Shown here: in pieces, positions 24,121 to 29,974 of the stretch
Numbering within the stretch: the stretch's first letter is position 1
How the letters are laid out: each line of letters opens with the position of its first letter
Translations under genes and position numbers: made by a program
Source of the DNA: an uncultured Collinsella sp.
GTDB taxonomy: Bacteria > Actinomycetota > Coriobacteriia > Coriobacteriales > Coriobacteriaceae
Length of the DNA stretch: 29,974 nt
Direction of reading: 5' to 3'
Assembly: GCA_958348225.1 (NCBI GenBank)
Contig: CATVYG010000030.1
Span: 1-29,974, forward strand
Notes under the pieces: model-generated
Told to the model about the DNA's origin: nothing
What the model saw: the letters and a program-made list of their open reading frames with translations, nothing else
The model's database searches: none

Positions 24121-24142
24121 GACAAAGGGACTGCCCTTTGTC
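24121..24142. repeat. GACAAAGGG-ACTG-CCCTTTGTC palindrome
   Basis: A perfect 9-bp-arm palindrome sharing the AAAGGRACTG core with 23405 and 23712. It lies upstream of the antisense promoter and of the TetR promoter region, without an obvious U-run. Confidence 0.7.
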
Positions 24143-24171
24143 GCGCCCAAAATATTGCCTTTACGTGTTGA

Positions 24172-24216
24172 TGCACACGGTGTGCAATAATACTCGCACT
24201 GTGCAATAGCGCACAG
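24172..24216. promoter_or_regulatory. paired palindromic operators before the TetR gene
   Basis: TGCACAC-G-GTGTGCA (24172-24186) is a perfect palindrome; CTGTGC-AATAGC-GCACAG (24199-24216) is a second. TGTGCAATA repeats directly at 24181 and 24200. The pair fits autoregulation by the adjacent TetR protein, which would also control the activase gene downstream. Confidence 0.55.
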
Positions 24217-24237
24217 GCTGAGTAACAAGGAGGACGC

Positions 24238-24948
24238 TTGTCCCAGCTCGAGAAATGCGATCGCCGGTCCCTTCGCTCGCAGCGTGCCCTTCGCCAGGCA
24301 CTTGCCAGTGAGCTTGCCGAAAGCGGCGACCTTTCGCGCATTAATGTCGCGTCGCTCACCGAGCGCGCTGGCCTTACGCGCCGCACGTTCTATTCGCACT
24401 ACCGCGATATCCCCGACTTTATCAATCAAATCGAGGACGGCTTGCTGGCCGAGATCCGTGAGCGCATTGAGCTCATCACCGCAGCTCAGCTGCCTGATCT
24501 CTATCACAATATCGATGAGCTCGAGCCGGCGCCCGGTTCGGTTGAGCTGCTGCGTTATCTTGCGGCCAACCGCGACTTAATCGGTGTGCTGCTGGGTCCG
24601 GGCGGCGACCAGGCCTTCATTAAAAGGATCATCGACACCGCGCGTGAGGCTGTGGTGCCGCGTGCGCAGACGGGCATTTTGGGCCTGGCGCTGGGCACGT
24701 TCTTTGACTACTACGTCACCTACGTCGTGAGTGCCGAGGTCGGCATGATTCAGCGCTGGTTTGAGCGTGGGCTCACCGAATCGCCCGAGGCCATGGCGCG
24801 CATTATGACGGTGCTCGCTTTTGTGCGCCCTGGTGACCTGTATGGCCAACCCATCGATATCAACGTGCCGGAATACGGCATGAAGCTATTGAACTTGCAG
24901 CTCGAGGACGCGGCCGACACCGCCGCAACCGTCGAGTCCAACAACTAA
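24238..24948 (+). CDS. TetR/AcrR-family transcriptional regulator
   Basis: 236 residues. The N-terminal helix-turn-helix spans about residues 10-60, with RALRQALASELAESGDL, ASLTERAGLTRRTFYSHYRD (the recognition helix region) and IPDFINQIEDGLL. The C-terminal ligand domain is divergent, so the inducer is unknown. The start is TTG, supported by AAGGAGG five bases upstream. Eleven bases separate its stop from the activase ATG, so the two are an operon and the protein probably controls it together with itself through the upstream palindromes. Confidence 0.9.
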   Translation: MSQLEKCDRRSLRSQRALRQALASELAESGDLSRINVASLTERAGLTRRTFYSHYRDIPDFINQIEDGLLAEIRERIELITAAQLPDLYHNIDELEPAPGSVELLRYLAANRDLIGVLLGPGGDQAFIKRIIDTAREAVVPRAQTGILGLALGTFFDYYVTYVVSAEVGMIQRWFERGLTESPEAMARIMTVLAFVRPGDLYGQPIDINVPEYGMKLLNLQLEDAADTAATVESNN

Positions 24949-24959
24949 GAGGAGAGACA

Positions 24960-27900
24960 ATGAGCAAACTCGTCGAGGGCATTAAGGACCGTATGGTCGC
25001 TGCCGCACGCGAGGCCGCGCCCGCCGTGGTGGACGCCGCGCAGAAGGCCGCGACCGCGGCTGCCGAGAAAGTTGCCGAGGCAGTTGCCGATGCCAAGAAC
25101 GCGGCAGGGGAGACGTCCATCGCTAGCGAGCTCGCCACCGCCGCTGAGCCCGTAGCCGCCGTCCACGCCCCCGAAGGCGCGATCTTCAACCCCGAGGCCG
25201 CCCGCGGCAACCTGCACCTGGGCATCGACGTGGGCTCCACCACCGTTAAGCTCGCCGTGCTCAACGACGACAACCAGATCGTCTACGCCAAGTACCAGCG
25301 CCACCATACCGACGTTCGTGCCTGCGCCCGCGACCTGTTCGAGGGTGCCGCGACCGTGCTGCCGACGGCCCAGATGACCTGCGCCATTACCGGCTCGGGC
25401 GGTCTGCTGCTGTCCCAGTGGCTCGACCTGGAGTTTGTCCAGGAGGTCATCGCCAGTAAACGCGCTGTCGAGACCCTTATCCCGGCCACCGACGTCGCCA
25501 TCGAGTTGGGCGGCGAGGACGCCAAGATCATCTACTTCGACAACGGCATCGAGCAGCGCATGAACGGCACCTGCGCCGGCGGCACGGGCGCCTTCATCGA
25601 TCAGATGGCAACCCTGCTGCACACCGACGCGAGCGGCCTCAACGAACTCGCGGCCAACGCCACCACCATCTATCCCATCGCCAGCCGTTGCGGCGTCTTT
25701 GCCAAGACCGACGTGCAGCCGCTGCTCAACGAGGGTGCCCGCCCCGAGGACGTCGCCGCCTCCATCTTCCAGGCCGTCGTGACCCAGACCATCTCGGGCC
25801 TGGCGTGCGGCCGTCCCATTCGTGGTAACGTCGCCTTCCTGGGCGGCCCGCTGCAGTATCTCTCCGAGCTGCGCCACCGTTTCTACCTCACGCTCAACCT
25901 GGACGAGGAGCACCGCATCGTGCCCCAAAACGCCCACCTGTTTGTGGCGAGCGGCGCCGCCATGGCGCACGAGTCCAACAAGCTCAGCACGTTCCCGCAG
26001 CTCATCGAGGCCATCGACAGCTTGGGCGACACGCAGGGTGCTGAGGTCGAGCGCCTGGATCCGCTCTTTGCTACCGACGAGGACTTTGCCGAGTTCAAGG
26101 GTCGCCACGACACCGAAGTCGTCCCCAAGGGCAAGCTCGAAGGCTACACCGGCCGCGTGTTCATCGGCATCGACGCCGGCTCCACCACCATGAAGGCCGC
26201 GCTCGTGGGCGAGGACGGTCAGCTGCTGCACACCTGGTACGGCAACAACAACGGCGACATCTTGGGCACGGCCAAGGTCATCATGGCCGATTTCTACAAT
26301 CACATTCCCGCGGGCTGCACCATTGGCCACGTGACCACCACGGGCTACGGCGAGGCGCTGCTCATCGAGGCCCTCAAGGCCGACTCCGGCGAGATCGAGA
26401 CCGTTGCGCACCTGCGTGGCGCCAAGGCATTCCTGCCCGGCGTCGAGTTCATTCTGGACATCGGCGGCCAGGACATGAAGTGCCTGCGCGTCAAGGACGG
26501 CGTCATCGAACACATCATGCTCAACGAGGCCTGCTCGTCGGGCTGCGGCAGCTTTATCGAGAGTTTCGCCGTGTCTATGAACATGGACGTGCGCGCGTTT
26601 GCCGATGCCGCCATCCATGCCAAGGCCCCCGTCGACCTGGGCAGCCGCTGCACGGTCTTTATGAACTCGCGCGTCAAACAGGCGCAAAAGGAAGGCGCCA
26701 CGGTGGGCGACATCGCGGCCGGCCTGTCTTATTCCGTCATCAAGAACGCCCTGTTCAAGGTCATTAAGCTGCGCGACCCCAAGGAGATCGGCAGCCAGGT
26801 GATCGTTCAGGGCGGCACCTTTATGTCCGATGCCACGCTGCGCGCGTTTGAGCAGCTCACCGGCGTTCATGCTGTGCGTCCCGACATCGCCGGCTGCATG
26901 GGCGCTTACGGTGCGGCTCTGCTCGCCCGCGATCGCGCCGGCGCCGACGGCACCTCGACCATTCTTTCTGCCGAGGACATCGCGCACCTCACCGTGACGC
27001 AAAAGCACGTCCGCTGCGGTCGTTGCTCCAACAACTGCCAGCTCACCGTCAACGACTTTGGCGGCGGCAGGCGCTTTATCACCGGCAACCGCTGCGAGAA
27101 GGGCGCCGGCCACAAAAAGCAGAAGACCGAGGCCCCCAACCTCTTCAAAAAGAAAAACGAGCTGCTCTTTAACCGCGAGGTGCTGAGCCCCGACGAGGCC
27201 CCGCGCGGCACCGTCGGCATCCCGCGCGCACTCAACATGTACGAGAACTACCCCTTCTGGCACGCGTTCTTTACACACCTGGGCTTTAGCGTGCAGCTGT
27301 CCGACCAGTCGAGCAAAAAGACCTACCAGGCGGGCATCGAGTCCATGCCGTCCGAGAGCGTGTGCTATCCGGCCAAGATGAGCCACGGCCACGTGATGAA
27401 CCTTATCGACCGCGATGTCGACTTCATTTGGATGCCGTGCGTGCGCTGGGAGCGCAAGGAGGATCCGACGGCTGGCAACTGCTATAACTGCCCTATCGTC
27501 ATGAGCTACCCCACGGCGCTGGCACTCAACATCGACGAGATCCGCGAGCGGAACATCGAGTTCCTGTACCCGTTTGTGCCCTATCACGATAAGACCGAGC
27601 TCAAGCGCCGTCTGTACCAGGTGCTCGCCGTCGACCGTGTGGCCGATGCGCAAGCCGGTCGCGGTCGCGTGCGCGGTCCCAAGATCACGCGCTCCGAGGT
27701 CGATGCCGCCGTCAACGCTGCCTTTGAGGCCGATGCGCGTTTCCACGAGGACATCCAGACCATGGGCGAGGAGGCTCTTAAGTGGGTTGAGGATCACGGC
27801 GGTCACGGCATTGTGCTCGCCGGCCGTCCTTACCACAATGACCCCGAGATCAACCACGCCCTGCCTGAGCTTATCTCGAGCTTTGGCTTTGCGGTCTTTA

Positions 27901-29741
27901 CCGAGGATTCGCTTGCGCATCTCGTGAAGCCCGAGCGTCCGATTCGCGTCGTCGACCAGTGGATGTACCACAGCCGCCTGTACGCGGTCGCCCGTTTTGT
28001 GACGATGCGCAACGACCTGGACCTGATTCAGCTCAACTCTTTCGGCTGCGGTCTCGATGCCCTGACTACCGACCAGGTGCAGGAGATCCTGGAGGCCAGC
28101 GGCAAGATCTACACCGTGCTCAAGATCGACGAGGTGTCCAACCTGGGCGCCGCGCGCATCCGCATCCGCTCACTCATGGCGGCGCTCAAGGACCAGGAGG
28201 CCGAGCGCTTGGCCGAGGCCGGGGCCGCAGGCGAGACTTACGAGCAAGGCGACGCCGCGCCGGTGGCGCCCTCTACGGATGCCCCCGCGTTTGCGAGCCG
28301 CAAGTACACGTTCGAGGCGCAGCGCGAGAGTGCTTCGACCGCGTGGCCCAAGGTGCCCTTTACCGAGCAGATGCGCGAGGAGGGCTATACCATCCTGTGC
28401 CCGCAGATGGCGCCGATCCACTTTGACCTGGTCAAAGAGGTATTCCGCGGTGCCGGCTACAACCTGGAGCTGCTGCCCTCGACTGACCACGATGCCGTCG
28501 AGGCCGGCCTGCGCTACGTGAACAACGACATCTGCTATCCGTCGATCCTGGTGACGGGCCAGATCATGGAGGCCATCGAGAGCGGTCGGTACGACCTGTC
28601 CAAGACGGCCGTGGTCATCAGCCAGACCGGCGGCGGCTGCCGTGCCACTAACTACATCGCGCTCATCCGCAAGGCGCTGCGCGAGAGCGGCCACCCCGAG
28701 ATTCCGGTAATCTCGCTTTCGGCCGTGGCGCTCGGCGAGGACAACCCCGGCTTTAAGATTACGCCGGCGCTGCTTAAGCAGGCAGTCTACGCGGTGCTCT
28801 TTGGCGACGTGATGATGCAGATGCTCTACCGCTGCCGCCCGTACGAGGCCACGCCCGGCGCCGCCAACGCGCTCTACGAGGAGTACATGGCACGAGCCCG
28901 CAAGCTGGCGCCTAAGTTCAACAGGCACAACTACACCAAGCTGTGCCGCGAGGCCATCTGCGCGTTCGACACCATGCCGCTCGTGGGCGAGGGTACCAAG
29001 CCGCGCGTGGGTGTGGTCGGTGAGATCTTGGTCAAGTTCCATCCCACAGCCAACAACCATGTGGTCGACGTGATCGAGCGCGAGGGCTGCGAGGCCGTGG
29101 TGCCGGGTTTGCTCGACTTCTTCCTGTACTCCATGAGCAACGCCGAGCTGCAGAAGGACGAGCTGGGAAGCTCTGCCACTACGCGCGCGGGCATGCAGGC
29201 GCTCATTAAGCTGGTGGACTGGATGCGTACGCCGGTGGAGGAGATGCTCGAGAAGTCCCGCCGCTTTGAGGCGCCCGAGCGCATCGGCACCATGGCCGAC
29301 AAGGCCCGCACGGTGCTTTCGGTGTGCAACAACATGGGCGAGGGCTGGCTGCTCACGGCCGAGATGCTCGACCTGATCGACCACGGCGCGCCCAACATCA
29401 TCTGCACGCAGCCCTTCGCGTGCCTGCCTAACCACGTGGTGGGCAAGGCCGTGATCAAGGAGCTGCGCCGCCAGCATCCCGAGAGCAACATCGTCGCGGT
29501 GGACTACGACCCCGGTGCGTCCGAGGTCAACCAGCTCAACCGCATCAAGCTCATGATCAGCGTGGCCAAGGAGAACATGCGCGCCGGCAAGGGCTTTAAG
29601 CTCGAGAAGGTGGCACCGCTCGCGATGGACGAGGTCACCGGCCAGATGCGTGCACATGACGGCTGCGTGAGCTGCGGGCCGGCCAGCGAAGAGGCCGTTG
29701 CATCGGTCGCCGAGCGTCTGGGGCGCGGCATTAAGAAGTAG
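24960..29741 (+). CDS. fused 2-hydroxyacyl-CoA dehydratase activase/reductase-type protein
   Basis: A 1593-residue cytosolic iron-sulfur protein. Residues 1-75 are an Ala/Lys/Glu-rich helix unlike the family. Two BadF/BcrA/HgdC-type ATPase domains follow, starting at IDVGSTTVK (about 89) and IDAGSTTMK (about 404). Each has both Cys expected to hold a shared [4Fe-4S] cluster (Cys205/Cys244 and Cys525/Cys564), so the pair may form an internal pseudodimer. A four-Cys knuckle (686, 689, 693, 712) opens the DUF2229 part, and the C-terminal part resembles HgdB-like subunits (DICYPS, TGGGCRATNY). Related activators use ATP to push electrons to low potential for dehydratases. The substrate is unknown. 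GGAG lies about seven bases before the ATG; TetR is co-transcribed. Confidence 0.88.
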   Translation: MSKLVEGIKDRMVAAAREAAPAVVDAAQKAATAAAEKVAEAVADAKNAAGETSIASELATAAEPVAAVHAPEGAIFNPEAARGNLHLGIDVGSTTVKLAVLNDDNQIVYAKYQRHHTDVRACARDLFEGAATVLPTAQMTCAITGSGGLLLSQWLDLEFVQEVIASKRAVETLIPATDVAIELGGEDAKIIYFDNGIEQRMNGTCAGGTGAFIDQMATLLHTDASGLNELAANATTIYPIASRCGVFAKTDVQPLLNEGARPEDVAASIFQAVVTQTISGLACGRPIRGNVAFLGGPLQYLSELRHRFYLTLNLDEEHRIVPQNAHLFVASGAAMAHESNKLSTFPQLIEAIDSLGDTQGAEVERLDPLFATDEDFAEFKGRHDTEVVPKGKLEGYTGRVFIGIDAGSTTMKAALVGEDGQLLHTWYGNNNGDILGTAKVIMADFYNHIPAGCTIGHVTTTGYGEALLIEALKADSGEIETVAHLRGAKAFLPGVEFILDIGGQDMKCLRVKDGVIEHIMLNEACSSGCGSFIESFAVSMNMDVRAFADAAIHAKAPVDLGSRCTVFMNSRVKQAQKEGATVGDIAAGLSYSVIKNALFKVIKLRDPKEIGSQVIVQGGTFMSDATLRAFEQLTGVHAVRPDIAGCMGAYGAALLARDRAGADGTSTILSAEDIAHLTVTQKHVRCGRCSNNCQLTVNDFGGGRRFITGNRCEKGAGHKKQKTEAPNLFKKKNELLFNREVLSPDEAPRGTVGIPRALNMYENYPFWHAFFTHLGFSVQLSDQSSKKTYQAGIESMPSESVCYPAKMSHGHVMNLIDRDVDFIWMPCVRWERKEDPTAGNCYNCPIVMSYPTALALNIDEIRERNIEFLYPFVPYHDKTELKRRLYQVLAVDRVADAQAGRGRVRGPKITRSEVDAAVNAAFEADARFHEDIQTMGEEALKWVEDHGGHGIVLAGRPYHNDPEINHALPELISSFGFAVFTEDSLAHLVKPERPIRVVDQWMYHSRLYAVARFVTMRNDLDLIQLNSFGCGLDALTTDQVQEILEASGKIYTVLKIDEVSNLGAARIRIRSLMAALKDQEAERLAEAGAAGETYEQGDAAPVAPSTDAPAFASRKYTFEAQRESASTAWPKVPFTEQMREEGYTILCPQMAPIHFDLVKEVFRGAGYNLELLPSTDHDAVEAGLRYVNNDICYPSILVTGQIMEAIESGRYDLSKTAVVISQTGGGCRATNYIALIRKALRESGHPEIPVISLSAVALGEDNPGFKITPALLKQAVYAVLFGDVMMQMLYRCRPYEATPGAANALYEEYMARARKLAPKFNRHNYTKLCREAICAFDTMPLVGEGTKPRVGVVGEILVKFHPTANNHVVDVIEREGCEAVVPGLLDFFLYSMSNAELQKDELGSSATTRAGMQALIKLVDWMRTPVEEMLEKSRRFEAPERIGTMADKARTVLSVCNNMGEGWLLTAEMLDLIDHGAPNIICTQPFACLPNHVVGKAVIKELRRQHPESNIVAVDYDPGASEVNQLNRIKLMISVAKENMRAGKGFKLEKVAPLAMDEVTGQMRAHDGCVSCGPASEEAVASVAERLGRGIKK

Positions 29742-29769
29742 CTGGCCTGCTATGGGCTGGATATGAGAC

Positions 29770-29806
29770 AAACGGGTGGTGGCCGTACCGGCTACCACCC
29801 GTTTTT
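29770..29806 (+). terminator. intrinsic terminator of the TetR-activase operon
   Basis: AAACGGGTGGT (29770-29780) pairs with ACCACCCGTTT (29793-29803), with GGCCG/CGGCT continuing inside, and GTTTTTGC follows on the plus strand. It lies 28 bp past the stop codon. Confidence 0.9.
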
Positions 29807-29915
29807 GCTTGGACATATGTTGCGTAAACGCCCCGACTATCACCCTTTGCGAACTCAGATTTCGGAAGTATGCGGCAAAATCTGAATAGACCGAGCACAC
29901 CGAATATGTCCAAGC
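29807..29915. repeat. 109-bp palindromic element
   Basis: GCTTGGACATAT (29807-29818) and its exact inverse (29904-29915) enclose 85 bases that hold a second stem, CAGATTT/AAATCTG (29856-29862 and 29878-29884). There is no coding content. It adjoins the end repeat at 29920 and looks like another dispersed palindromic unit. Confidence 0.7.
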
Positions 29916-29919
29916 CCTG

Positions 29920-29968
29920 TACCTGCACTGATAATTGTTCTCGGGGGAAGCGGGCACTGCGGGGCGCG
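29920..29968. repeat. 49-bp repeat, inverted copy of bases 1-49
   Basis: Exact reverse complement of the first 49 bases of the window; six more bases follow to the edge. Its presence at both ends in opposite orientation rules out simple circular overlap and suggests a multi-copy element at which an assembly could break. Confidence 0.9.
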
Positions 29969-29974
29969 GCAACG

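Noticed and set aside
24945..27971. A 1008-codon open frame on the minus strand opposite the activase gene.
   Set aside because: It is a shadow of the high-GC plus-strand gene: His/Asp/Val/Gly-biased, no family motif, no ribosome site, while the plus strand holds clear catalytic motifs.

Overview
The window looks like a chromosomal segment from a high-GC, anaerobic, gut-type actinobacterium of the class Coriobacteriia, most like Collinsella. I infer this from the GC-rich codon use, strong AGGAGG-type ribosome sites combined with GTG and TTG starts, a large oxygen-sensitive 2-hydroxyacyl-CoA dehydratase activase, a SEC-C methionine aminopeptidase and the style of the dispersed intergenic palindromes. 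There is no rRNA, tRNA, CRISPR array, transposase gene or phage block. The first 49 bases recur as a perfect inverted copy at 29920-29968, so the piece is bounded by one dispersed repeat and may be a whole contig broken at that repeat.

Layout. 1-1650: a membrane-anchored XRE regulator and three palindromic elements. 1654-8650: mostly minus-strand single genes, namely 6-phosphofructokinase, a secreted or membrane-anchored amide hydrolase, a D-2-hydroxyacid dehydrogenase with an abnormal G/C tract, methionine aminopeptidase and a COG0731-type radical SAM protein, with a plus-strand M18 aminopeptidase among them. 8876-12146 (plus): an alpha/beta hydrolase, then a degenerate-GGDEF/REC/HD-GYP protein followed by a lone Hpt protein, together a c-di-GMP/phosphorelay module. 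12252-16574 (minus): a polar amino-acid ABC transporter (binding protein, two permeases, ATPase) followed by a class I glutamine amidotransferase-fold peptidase. 16923-18704 (minus): 1-deoxy-D-xylulose-5-phosphate synthase. 18932-20489 (plus): a frameshifted HD protein coupled to a CmpB-type membrane protein. 20688-23404 (plus): ammonium channel, PII protein and a HAD phosphatase. 24238-29741 (plus): a TetR regulator in an operon with a 1593-residue fused activase/dehydratase-type protein.

The least ordinary locus lies at 23765-24097. A 41-residue hydrophobic/cationic peptide gene has an extended -10 promoter overlapping a LexA-box-like palindrome, a leader hairpin that buries its perfect Shine-Dalgarno sequence, a hairpin terminator overlapping its 3' end, and a well-spaced opposing promoter predicted to make a short convergent antisense RNA. 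This is the architecture of Fst/TxpA-like type I toxin-antitoxin loci, with possible SOS control. It sits in a cluster of palindromes that includes a 222-bp MITE-like element with 27-bp terminal inverted repeats.

The intergenic DNA is rich in repeats: three copies of an AGTTGCGGTG...CACCGCAACT palindrome, three copies of a CCAAAAAGGGACAGGTT...GGCAAA element, three RCAAAGGRACTG hairpins and several long single palindromes. Two genes look damaged. The dehydrogenase carries an 88-bp tract that is about 88% G+C and appears substituted in frame, and the HD protein carries a +1 shift. Either could be sequence error or real decay.
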